64,000 nucleotides of DNA, taken from Kushneria avicenniae (lineage in GTDB: Bacteria; Pseudomonadota; Gammaproteobacteria; Pseudomonadales; Halomonadaceae). The DNA lies in NCBI RefSeq assembly GCF_900112585.1, contig NZ_FOLY01000001.1, positions 640,353-704,352 on the forward strand, given 5' to 3'. Below the pieces are notes generated by a model. It did no database searches, was not told the origin of the DNA, and saw nothing but the letters and a program-made list of their open reading frames with translations. Positions 55,191-62,340 of the stretch are shown here, in pieces (position 1 is the stretch's first letter; each line of letters starts with the position of its first letter). A program made the translations under genes and the position numbers.

Positions 55191-55370
55191 ATGACACAAC
55201 GCATCTGTGATTGCCCCTACTGTAAATGCGTCGTTCCGGAAACGGCGCCCGAGGTCAACGGCAAGTCCTATTGCTGTGAGGCCTGTGCCTCGGCACACCC
55301 CGACAGCCAACCCTGTCAGAACAGTCAGTGCGACTGCCATCATCATGGCTGGGGTGGCATCAAGACCTGA
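55191..55370 (+). CDS. Bacterial metallothionein (SmtA/BmtA family)
   Basis: 59-residue metal-storage protein. Ten Cys (6, 8, 11, 13, 28, 29, 32, 42, 47, 49) and four His (36, 50, 51, 52). The layout CDCPYCKC, then YCCEACASAH, then CDCHHH is that of the SmtA/BmtA family, in which a GATA-like finger holds a Zn4 cluster. It would sequester zinc, cadmium or copper in the cytosol. AGGAG lies nine bases before the ATG and a strong terminator follows. No SmtB-type repressor gene is adjacent. The HHH triplet and the Trp/Gly tail (HGWGGIKT) extend the usual C-terminus. Confidence 0.9.
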   Translation: MTQRICDCPYCKCVVPETAPEVNGKSYCCEACASAHPDSQPCQNSQCDCHHHGWGGIKT

Positions 55371-55396
55371 TGAGCGGTCAAACCGTCAGAAAAGCA

Positions 55397-55424
55397 AGGG
55401 CCCGCTTCCGTGGAAGCGGGCCCT
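55397..55424. terminator. Bidirectional terminator between metallothionein and zinc-ribbon genes
   Basis: AAGGGCCCGCTTCC / GGAAGCGGGCCCTT, a 14-bp perfect stem with no real loop beyond the central GT, ending TTTTAAT. Confidence 0.93.
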
Positions 55425-55455
55425 TTTAATACGTCAGTCGGTCGGAGCGGCGGTA

Positions 55456-55698
55456 TCATCGAGATGGTTCAGGGGCGTCACCCTTTTTATTGACCACCTC
55501 TTCCAGCAGCTGCTCGGTCTCGCTTTTGGGCTTGTTTTCAAGCTCTTTCTTGAGATCGGCATAGATCCCGCGAACCGTATTGCATGATGAGCAAAATACC
55601 TTGTCAGCGGGATTTTTCACTTCAGACAGGCGAACGCTATGGCTGCCGCATTCAGGACACGCCGTTGGCATCCTCATTTCTTCAGACAGATCACCCAT
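55456..55698 (-). CDS. Small zinc-ribbon protein (80 aa)
   Basis: Two Cys pairs form a zinc ribbon: CPECG near residue 13 and CSSC about 25 residues later (VFCSSCNTVRGIYADLKKEL). The C-terminal half is a charged helix (LENKPKSETEQLLEEVVNKKG). The ATG at 55698 has CAGGAG seven bases upstream and so replaces a longer frame to 55749. Small ribbon proteins often contact nucleic acid or other proteins; the function is unknown. It lies between the metallothionein and NlpE-like genes, which may be chance. Confidence 0.72.
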   Translation of the reverse strand: MGDLSEEMRMPTACPECGSHSVRLSEVKNPADKVFCSSCNTVRGIYADLKKELENKPKSETEQLLEEVVNKKGDAPEPSR

Positions 55699-55735
55699 GT
55701 CAATCTCCTGTATCGTGCCGTTGAAACCTGCAAAT

Positions 55736-55760
55736 AAACCCGGCCACAAGGACCGGGTTT
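55736..55760 (-). terminator. Terminator of the NlpE-like gene
   Basis: On the minus strand AAACCCGG / CCGGGTTT with a 9-base loop and the tail ATTTG, about 20 bp past the stop at 55779 and ahead of the zinc-ribbon gene. Confidence 0.8.
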
Positions 55761-55778
55761 ACAGGACTCGAGCATCGA

Positions 55779-56216
55779 TTAATTGATGCGCTTGAGCGTC
55801 AGGTTATCGCTGGAGTCGATGCGAGAATAGTTGCGGTCCAGCAGACGCATATCACCATTGCCTACCGGCAGCAGATTATAAATGGTATTGCCTTGGCCAT
55901 TTTTCAGCTCATAAACCAGCGGATAGCTGTTGGGACCGACGTTCTGCTTGATCAGAACCTGGCCTGTGGTACGCATCGGCTTTTCACTCTGGCCTACACG
56001 TGTGCTGTCCAGAGTAAAGCTGGCGCCGGTGTTGTCCTGGTTTCGAATCTGCAGATTCGTCTTGATACCGGCACAATCGGCGCACGGCAGTGTACCCTGA
56101 TAGCGGCCGTCAGCCTGCGCGTAGGGGGACTGATTTTTCACCTCACCGCCTGAACAACCGGCCAGCCCGATGATGGATGCAAGCACTACAGTAGTAGCGA
56201 TACCCTTGAACGTCAT
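55779..56216 (-). CDS. NlpE-like outer-membrane lipoprotein
   Basis: 145 residues. Signal peptide with lipobox (IIGLAGCSGG) and then the NlpE N-terminal domain: GRYQGTLPCADCAGIKTNLQI with the CxxC pair, strand blocks and GNTIYNLLPVGNGDMRLLD. E. coli NlpE senses envelope and copper stress and signals to Cpx; this protein has only the N-terminal barrel, as in many proteobacterial homologues. AAGGAGG precedes the ATG at 56216. Divergent from the exported protein at 56364. Confidence 0.87.
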   Translation of the reverse strand: MTFKGIATTVVLASIIGLAGCSGGEVKNQSPYAQADGRYQGTLPCADCAGIKTNLQIRNQDNTGASFTLDSTRVGQSEKPMRTTGQVLIKQNVGPNSYPLVYELKNGQGNTIYNLLPVGNGDMRLLDRNYSRIDSSDNLTLKRIN

Positions 56217-56363
56217 TTCGAACCTCCTTTTCGAAAACAATCACTTCGCAGATTAGGAAAGAATCCTGTCGAGCGCCAACTTAACATGTGCCATCTTTTT
56301 TCTGCACAGTGTTTCAGGTCTGGAACTGGCAAAATATTAGTACATCATCACCAGGAGAGTGCC

Positions 56364-56786
56364 ATGCACCGGCAACTTTTATCCACGCTTTTGCTGGCCG
56401 GCCTTTACCTTTCAGGAGGATTTGCCATGGCTCAAGCTGAAGCACTGCCTGAAGGACCATTCACGCAGACGCTCGACAAAATGCTTCAGGACGAGCGGCT
56501 GGTCGGTTATGACATTCGCTCGCTGACCGATAATGACATCACGGTCGAGCTGACGTATTCGGGGGATCATCAATACAGTGATGCAGAGCTTGAGCCGTTC
56601 AACAACGGGGTTTGTTATGCTCTGCTGGAGACAGCAGTCAAAACGGGCCTGAGACCCTTTACCGGTGGCACTGACATCATCTGTGAGGCCATGCAGCGAG
56701 ATGGGACGCGCGCCAGCGCCGGTGACCTCGGGGTAAGCCGCTATGAGCGTCAAAACGATGACTTTGTCTATCACGGCGCTCGCTGA
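56364..56786 (+). CDS. Exported hypothetical protein
   Basis: 140 residues with a signal peptide (MHRQLLSTLLLAGLYLSGGFAMAQA, cleavage after AQA). The mature protein is acidic, with two Cys (in NNGVCYALLE and DIICEAMQRD) that could form a disulfide. I do not recognise the family. CAGGAG lies about eight bases before the ATG. An AGGTGG / CCACCT dyad about 40 bp past the stop lacks a T-run. Confidence 0.65.
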   Translation: MHRQLLSTLLLAGLYLSGGFAMAQAEALPEGPFTQTLDKMLQDERLVGYDIRSLTDNDITVELTYSGDHQYSDAELEPFNNGVCYALLETAVKTGLRPFTGGTDIICEAMQRDGTRASAGDLGVSRYERQNDDFVYHGAR

Positions 56787-56966
56787 CGACATGATGTCAC
56801 GCCACACTACTCTGGTTGGATCAGGTGGCCTGCCGACCACCTTGACCAATGACACCATCTGCACCTGCGCTTGGATTTGTTCGGTCATGATGGTGGAAAG
56901 ATCCATCTAAGCAGGTGTCGTCAGAAGTATACAAGGCCTGATTATTCATTATTGGAGGTTATCCTC

Positions 56967-57038
56967 ATGGCAGAAGCCATCAGCAACACCCTTCAGCTGT
57001 TACGTGATCTCATGTCCTTTTTCACTCGACATGGCTAA
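56967..57038 (+). CDS. Candidate small protein (23 aa) with strong ribosome site
   Basis: ATG followed by 22 sense codons and TAA, preceded by GGAGG at eight bases. The product would be a short amphipathic helix (MAEAISNTLQLLRDLMSFF, then TRHG), mixing Leu, Phe and Met with charged residues. No family known. It stands in a 0.7-kb spacer 70 bp before the candidate sRNA. It may be a real microprotein, a leader peptide, or chance. Confidence 0.4.
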   Translation: MAEAISNTLQLLRDLMSFFTRHG

Positions 57039-57111
57039 TAAGGCAACATCTTGAGAAGTGTGGCTAATAAAATGGATCAATAATTTGAGTCATTTTATGT
57101 ATGATGATTAA

Positions 57112-57275
57112 TTCTTCCCTTTTTCGTCTTCCTGCCATGGAAGACCGCTGTACAGACGCTTACTCTGAAGTCGTGGAAGGATTCACGCATGCATGGATTG
57201 CCTGAAGCATGGAGTGCTTCCATCAGCAGGGAAGCTGACAGCGATCACCGCTTGCGGGCGGTGATCGTTATTTTA
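57112..57275 (+). ncRNA. Candidate CsrB/RsmZ-type regulatory RNA
   Basis: No protein gene, yet the region has strong RNA structure and ends in an intrinsic terminator. Six GGA triplets occur within 57139-57232. Hairpins: 57126-57145 (GTCTTCC / GGAAGAC); 57172-57187 (CGTG / CACG, loop with AGGA); 57204-57220 (GAAGCA / TGCTTC, loop TGGAG); 57223-57238 (TCAGC / GCTGA, loop AGGGAA); then the terminator. GGA in hairpin loops is the CsrA/RsmA-binding signature of RsmX/Y/Z and CsrB RNAs. A -10-like TATGAT (57100-57105) suggests a 5' end near 57112; no good -35 or GacA box was seen. The 5' end is an estimate. Confidence 0.65.
57242..57275 (+). terminator. Intrinsic terminator of the candidate sRNA
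   Basis: CGATCACCGC / GCGGTGATCG, 10-bp perfect stem with a six-base loop, followed by TTATTTTATA. No protein gene ends nearby, so it must belong to a non-coding transcript. Confidence 0.9.
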
Positions 57276-57471
57276 TAACCATTCCAATCCTGCCCGTGAC
57301 ATTGCTTCACGTGATGCCTTTCTGATCGTTTCTTTCTTCGGTTATGGTGCCCTGGCCTTTTCAGCACTGTTATTGTCTGTTCATTCAATCATGATAACGC
57401 GCCATAATAACCGTCTATCCGAACGCAACAGCCAACACCTGCCAGAACAGCAGATGCCGGAGCCCAGAATC

Positions 57472-57876
57472 ATGCTGAGTCATGTCATGGTGGGAAGTAA
57501 CGATCTAGCCCGCTCCAAAGAATTTTACGATGCGCTTCTGAGCTGCATTGGTCTTTATCGCCATGACGACGATGACAGTGATCATCAGTGGCTTTGCTAC
57601 GCCGCCCCTCAGGAAAAAATCCTGTTCCTTGTCTGCAGTCCGTTCGATCAGAACGCCGCCAACCCCGGCAACGGCACGATGGTCGCCTTCAAGGCGCACA
57701 GTCATGAGCTTGTCGATCAGTTTTACGCCGTGGGCATGACACTCGGCGCCATCGATGAGGGTGCCCCTGCCGTGCGATCGCAGTATCACGATTATTTTTA
57801 TGGGGCCTATCTGCGTGACCCCGATGGCAACAAGCTGTGCTGTGTCTGCCATGATCACTTTGATAGGTTTGAATAA
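57472..57876 (+). CDS. VOC (glyoxalase-fold) family protein
   Basis: 134-residue vicinal-oxygen-chelate protein. First-module His in MLSHVMVGSNDLARSKEFYDALLS; later VAFKAHSHELVDQFYAVGMTLGA and YGAYLRDPDGNKLCCVCHDHF, where the DPDGN turn is the usual end of the fold. Relatives include glyoxalase I-like lyases and fosfomycin/bleomycin resistance proteins; no specific activity can be given. The ATG at 57472 has GGAG nine bases upstream; the longer frame from 57373 lacks this. Confidence 0.85.
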   Translation: MLSHVMVGSNDLARSKEFYDALLSCIGLYRHDDDDSDHQWLCYAAPQEKILFLVCSPFDQNAANPGNGTMVAFKAHSHELVDQFYAVGMTLGAIDEGAPAVRSQYHDYFYGAYLRDPDGNKLCCVCHDHFDRFE

Positions 57877-58527
57877 TCATGAAACCATGAAACACGCCTC
57901 TGAGCTCTCCCTGAACCAGCATGCCTTTTTGTCGACTATTGTACTGTTAACCCAATCACATAGTGCTGAGCCAATAATGCTGCCCGCCTGATAACTCCAT
58001 GATAGTTCATGGAGGCATGAAACATTGACCAACAGTCGATACATGTTTTTTAGAGCGTTAACACTAAAAGCTCACCGCCTCATATAAAAATTAACTACAA
58101 AAATATGTATATAAAAATATCGAATTATCTACCGGATCGCTTTAGATCAAACAACAATACAGAGCTAATCAGCTTAGTTTGACCATATCTCTGACGCGAA
58201 AACAATTACTCCACAACTACATTTAAAACAATGAAATGATTTAGACTAGTACTTATCAATATCGACTATAAACTTTAGTATTAAAAATTAATTTTAGAGG
58301 TTGTAGCTTTTGACGGCTTCCAGCTTATTTTTGAGCGAACAGTAAGCAAAGCGCTTACAGCACAGCGTCTTGAATGCAAAGCGATCAAAATTTACACGAT
58401 AGCTTCCTGCTGTTCTTGACTCTGACCCGGTATTTACCCAAAAGCATATCAGCAGACGTGACGTATAGGACCTTGTGTCCTGTTGATTTAAATCTCAAAG
58501 ACAGTTTGCAGTCACCAAGGCATAAAA
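57877..58527. other. 651-bp AT-rich spacer before the polysaccharide locus
   Basis: Base composition falls abruptly here. No gene is supported: a 34-codon frame at about 57888 has no ribosome site. Structure seen: a CTCCATG / CATGGAG hairpin at 57995-58014 and a GTAAGC / GCTTAC dyad at 58342-58358. No JUMPstart or ops element was recognised. It probably contains the promoter and a long leader for the polysaccharide genes. Confidence 0.5.
58342..58358. promoter_or_regulatory. Palindrome upstream of the flippase gene
   Basis: GTAAGC-AAAGC-GCTTAC, 6-bp perfect arms. It resembles a GacA box (TGTAAG, six bases, CTTACA) but has a seven-base spacer and A at the first position. About 170 bp before the flippase start. 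Confidence 0.4.
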
Positions 58528-59787
58528 ATGCGGTCAAAGCTATTAAGTAATTTTATTTCCCTGTTTGTATTACAGGGCGGGCAATACATTCTCCCACTTA
58601 TTACGTTTCCTTATTTGGCGAGAGTGCTGGAGCCTGAAGGCTTTGGCATCATGGGCCTCTCTTTCGCCATCATGCAATACTGTATGCTGTTTATAGATTA
58701 CGGCTTCAATCTGACAGCAACCAAAAAAATAGCAGAAAACAAGGACTCGAAAAGAAAGATTTCTGAAGTTTTCTGGACAACAATGGCTTCAAAATGTTTC
58801 TTGGCCATTCTTGTTTTTCTTTTTCTTGTATGTACTGTTTACGCAGTTCCTTCTTTCAAAGAAATTTCTTTTATCATCCTGCTGGCTTCAACGCAGCTGA
58901 TTGGATCAGTTTTATTACCTGGCTGGCTCTTCCAGGGCATAGAAAGGTTGTGGGCTGTCACAATTTCAAGCCTTGCGGCTCGGGCAACCGCCGTTCCACT
59001 TATCTTTTTTTTCGTTCACAACCCGGAAGATCTCTGGCTTGCAGTTGTTATCCAGGCCATGACAACGAATATGGCCGGCATCATTGCCTGCTTTATGGTC
59101 TATCGATACAAGGCCGTCTGCTTTGAAAAAATATCGCCTCAGCAAGTAAAGGAGGCCTTGAAAGACGGCTTTCCCGTCTTTATCGCATCTATCGCGATAA
59201 GTTTATATACCATGAGTACGACTGTGGTGCTTGGTGTTGTTTCCAGCCATGAGCAAGTTGGTCTGTTTAATGCATCCGATAAGATAAGGAACGCCATCAC
59301 CAGTGCGTTTCTTATTTTAGGCAATGCCTTTTTCCCGCGAGTTAATGCCTTATTATCGGAAAGCAGGGAAAAAGCTGGCAGATTCATTAAAAATATAATT
59401 TTTGGTCAGTGCCTTGTGACTCTGGCAACCTCTCTAACGCTTTTTTTCCTTGCTGATTTTTTAGCTGATTTTGCTTTGGGCGAGCAATACAGCAACGCTG
59501 CTCACATTATTAGAATTATGGCGCCCATGGTTTTCCTGGTAACAACATCAGTCATTTTTGGCAACTACATGCTATTGCCTTTTGGCTATCGCAGAATTTA
59601 TACACAGGTCCCAACAATCATGGCCTTTATTCATCTTGGAATTGTGTTTCCGATGGCTTATTGGCTGGGCGCTGTGGGTGGTGCATGGACTCTTCTGCTC
59701 ACTGAAATATTAAGCTTCCTTGCCCTATTATTTTTCTGTTTTCGTCTAGGGCTTTTCAAGATGGTTTTTGGAACACCTCATGAATAA
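58528..59787 (+). CDS. Oligosaccharide flippase (Wzx-like, MOP superfamily)
   Basis: 419-residue polytopic protein with about 12 hydrophobic segments. The start SNFISLFVLQGGQYILPLITFPYLARVLEPEGFGIMGLSFA is the polysaccharide-synthesis/Wzx signature. It would flip lipid-linked repeat units across the inner membrane for exopolysaccharide, capsule or O-antigen. The coding sequence is clearly more AT-rich than the rest of the window, typical of such laterally moved loci. The next gene starts eight bases before its stop. Confidence 0.9.
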   Translation: MRSKLLSNFISLFVLQGGQYILPLITFPYLARVLEPEGFGIMGLSFAIMQYCMLFIDYGFNLTATKKIAENKDSKRKISEVFWTTMASKCFLAILVFLFLVCTVYAVPSFKEISFIILLASTQLIGSVLLPGWLFQGIERLWAVTISSLAARATAVPLIFFFVHNPEDLWLAVVIQAMTTNMAGIIACFMVYRYKAVCFEKISPQQVKEALKDGFPVFIASIAISLYTMSTTVVLGVVSSHEQVGLFNASDKIRNAITSAFLILGNAFFPRVNALLSESREKAGRFIKNIIFGQCLVTLATSLTLFFLADFLADFALGEQYSNAAHIIRIMAPMVFLVTTSVIFGNYMLLPFGYRRIYTQVPTIMAFIHLGIVFPMAYWLGAVGGAWTLLLTEILSFLALLFFCFRLGLFKMVFGTPHE

Positions 59788-60769
59788 CATCTGGCTGTCG
59801 GTCATTGTTGCCGCCTATAACGTTGAAAAACATATAGGTGAGGCATTAACCTCTATTCTCGATCAAATCGATAATAGTGTAGAAATTATTATCGTTAATG
59901 ATGGCTCCAAAGATAATACACTTGAAACAGTAGAATCGATATATACGTCACACCCGCTTGGACAACAACTCCGAATCATCAATCAGAAAAATAGCGGTGT
60001 CAGTGAAGCAAGAAATACAGGATTGGAAATCATGAAAGGCCGCTATGTGGCCTTCCTTGATGGTGATGATCATGTTCTACCCAATTACTATAGAAGACTT
60101 CTGGAAGCGATAGATCGGGCTGACTGTGCCCCCGACATTATCGAGTTTGATGCCATCAGATTTTCTCATCTGAAAAATGGCGATCATCAGAATAAATCTT
60201 TATTTAGAATCAATGTGTGCGGGAACTACAGCTGTGTAGACGATCAATACGTTGTCAGCAACATATTTTCGCATGCTTATTGGTTTCCATGGGCGCGCAT
60301 CTACAAGAGCAAACTATTTGAAGGTTTGCGATTTCCTCCCGGCAAAAGCTATGAGGACATGATGCTGATACCGCAGCTTTATCTACGGGCTAACCGTCTG
60401 GCTGGCATCAATGAACCTTTAATCGGTTATCGCGTTAATCCGGAAGGAATCACAAAAAATCCTTCACACAAGGATTTAGCCGATATTGAATCAGTCATTG
60501 ATTACTATCTTGAACTGAGTGCCAGTGAAAACGACGCTTTCAAGAAAAAAATGACAATGCTGGTAGCCTGTCAGGGTGCCCTTTTCTATAAAAGTATCTC
60601 CAATGAAATGAAAGGCTACCTGAGCCCGATCAAGGAAATCAGTCGTGTCGTAAAGAAGGTCAAGCACCAAAAGCGAGATACGGATATTGAAATACCTTTC
60701 AACACGCGCATGCTTTTTGTATCGCCAGCACTTTCAAACCTTTACTCATATATAAAAAAATTTATTTAA
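59780..60769 (+). CDS. Family 2 glycosyltransferase (GT-A fold)
   Basis: 329 residues. The nucleotide-sugar domain opens WLSVIVAAYNVEKHIGEALTSIL, with IIIVNDGSKDNT, NSGVSEARNTGLEIMKGRYVAFLDGDD; the DGDD supplies the metal-binding DxD. The acceptor-side Asp/Glu is in SYEDMMLIPQLYLRA. It adds one sugar to the growing repeat unit; donor and linkage unknown. The ATG at 59780 overlaps the flippase stop, so the genes are coupled. Confidence 0.9.
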   Translation: MNNIWLSVIVAAYNVEKHIGEALTSILDQIDNSVEIIIVNDGSKDNTLETVESIYTSHPLGQQLRIINQKNSGVSEARNTGLEIMKGRYVAFLDGDDHVLPNYYRRLLEAIDRADCAPDIIEFDAIRFSHLKNGDHQNKSLFRINVCGNYSCVDDQYVVSNIFSHAYWFPWARIYKSKLFEGLRFPPGKSYEDMMLIPQLYLRANRLAGINEPLIGYRVNPEGITKNPSHKDLADIESVIDYYLELSASENDAFKKKMTMLVACQGALFYKSISNEMKGYLSPIKEISRVVKKVKHQKRDTDIEIPFNTRMLFVSPALSNLYSYIKKFI

Positions 60770-60793
60770 GCTACTTATTCTGGGTCATCTCAT

Positions 60794-61870
60794 ATGAAAA
60801 AAGCATGCTTCATTATTAATAATATGGGCTCGGGCGGCGGCACTGAACGCGTCGCGCTTACTATTATAAACGCTCTGGCTGAAAAAGGTCACGATATCAC
60901 TCTGCTCAATTTATGGCAGGATGATGATATGGCCTTTTTCAACATCTCCTCAAAAGTAAAGGTTAGCTGTTTATCAACCAGCAAAACATCTTTCTACCTT
61001 AGCTATTTTTCTATAGTTAAAAAAATTCGCAACTTTGTCAAAGTACATAATTTCGATACGGTTATCAATGTAGAATCGACCTTGTCTCTTTTCATCGCGC
61101 CAGCGCTTTGTGCAAACAAGGCCTGGCACGTTAATTGGGAGCATTATAATTTCACGGCCAACGGCGGCTCAAAACTGAGGACTATCTCCCGGTATATTGC
61201 CGCATGGATGGCCGATACTGTAGTGACGCTCACTCATCGCGATGCAGATATCTGGAAAAAAAGAGCCCGGCCGCGGGCTGAAATTCTTCCCATTAACAAC
61301 CCTCTTCCGTTTGCACAGGAAGCGTATAATTATAACCCTGATGCCAAGGTTGTATTAGCTGTTGGTCGACTTTCTTACCAAAAAGGTTTTGATTCTCTAT
61401 TATCTGCGTGGAAAGAAGTAACCAGGGATGTACAAGACTGGCAGTTGAGAATAGTTGGTAATGGTGAAGATGAGACATCACTTCGGGCTCAGGTTGGAAA
61501 GCTTGAAATTACAAACAGTGTCACCTTTTTTCCTCCTACAAAAAACATTGAAACTCATTATCGAGAAGCTGGCATATATTGCATGAGCTCTCGTTTTGAA
61601 GGACTTCCCATGGTGCTTATCGAGGCAAATTCTTATGGTCTGCCTATTGTATCCTTTAACTGCCTAACCGGGCCTTCCGAAGTTGTTGAAAATAATGTTT
61701 CCGGACTGCTTGCCGCACCTGAAAACATTGATGAACTGGCAGAGAAGCTCAAATATATGATTAAACATCGAAGTGAACGAATCAAATTTTCAAAAGCCGC
61801 TTACGATTCATCACCAAAATTCAAGCTTGATAATATCATCAAACAGTGGGAAGAACTTATTAATCGGTAA
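60794..61870 (+). CDS. Family 4 glycosyltransferase (GT-B fold)
   Basis: 358 residues. N-terminal domain opens IINNMGSGGGTERVALTIINALAEKGHDITLLNLW; the C-terminal GT4 core has VVLAVGRLSYQKGFDSLLSAW, LRIVGNGEDETSLRAQ and the EX7E region SRFEGLPMVLIEANSYGLPIVSFNC followed by GPSEVVENNVSGLL. It resembles retaining transferases of the amylovoran AmsD group. Third gene of the polysaccharide run; the cluster is then interrupted by insertion-sequence DNA. Confidence 0.9.
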   Translation: MKKACFIINNMGSGGGTERVALTIINALAEKGHDITLLNLWQDDDMAFFNISSKVKVSCLSTSKTSFYLSYFSIVKKIRNFVKVHNFDTVINVESTLSLFIAPALCANKAWHVNWEHYNFTANGGSKLRTISRYIAAWMADTVVTLTHRDADIWKKRARPRAEILPINNPLPFAQEAYNYNPDAKVVLAVGRLSYQKGFDSLLSAWKEVTRDVQDWQLRIVGNGEDETSLRAQVGKLEITNSVTFFPPTKNIETHYREAGIYCMSSRFEGLPMVLIEANSYGLPIVSFNCLTGPSEVVENNVSGLLAAPENIDELAEKLKYMIKHRSERIKFSKAAYDSSPKFKLDNIIKQWEELINR

Positions 61871-61933
61871 TAAGACATCAGGTTTTCAGATGATTTTGAT
61901 GGCTGTTTTCAACGACGGAACGGACTTATCATC

Positions 61934-62210
61934 CTAGGTGTTTGGTCCCGGGAAGCAGTGGTTCGGGTCCTGATGGAATCTGTCCGGTTCATCCTGCCAT
62001 CTTTCCAGAATAAATCCGATGGGTGTTTTGCCCTTCAAAGAGCGTAACGCCCGGGCACTGTTATAGGCCCACAGGCAGTCCTTCAGGTGTTCTGCCAGCT
62101 TCTCGAGCGTGGCGTAGTGGAAGCTGCGGATAGTGACGTCCTTGAGGGTTCGGTTCATCCGTTCCACCTGAACATTGGTCCACGGGTGGAAGGGGCGGGT
62201 CAGGCGGTGC
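61934..62210 (-). mobile_element. IS481-family remnant (3' end of a transposase)
   Basis: About 277 bp match the 3' end of the transposase at 63306 onward at roughly nine bases in ten, ending at the same CTAG. The encoded part carries the C-terminal catalytic Glu region (HPWTNVQVERMNRTLKD, where the intact copy has NGQVERMNR) and the tail FILERWQDEPDRFHQDPNHCFPGPNT. Homology stops abruptly near 62210, so the 5' three quarters of the element are missing. To the right, another frame on the minus strand reads FNTRLNLGYLIHQTGNHR, perhaps the end of a further broken gene. Divergence from the second copy shows this is not a recent duplicate. Confidence 0.85.
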
Positions 62211-62285
62211 AGCGGTGGTTGCCGGTCTGATGGATCAGGTAGCCGAGGTTGAGCCGGGTGTTGAAGCATGATCATTCAATGAAAA

Positions 62286-62318
62286 GAAAGACACCGTGGC
62301 AAAACCACGGCATCTTTC
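62286..62318 (-). terminator. Terminator after the broken membrane-protein gene
   Basis: On the minus strand GAAAGA-TG-CCGTGG-TTTTG-CCACGG-TG-TCTTTC then TTTTC: two stems with a two-base mismatch between them. Lies 22 bp past the stop at 62341. Confidence 0.75.
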
Positions 62319-62340
62319 TACCTGAGCCAAAATATAAGGA

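Noticed and set aside
57150..57165. TGTACAGACGCTTACT as a GacA box for the candidate sRNA.
   Set aside because: Spacing is four bases instead of six, and it lies inside the predicted RNA rather than upstream.
57888..57992. 34-codon frame after the VOC gene.
   Set aside because: No ribosome site and no protein character.
57995..58014. CTCCATG / CATGGAG hairpin as a terminator for the VOC gene.
   Set aside because: No T-run and more than 110 bp from the stop; recorded only as a feature of the spacer.
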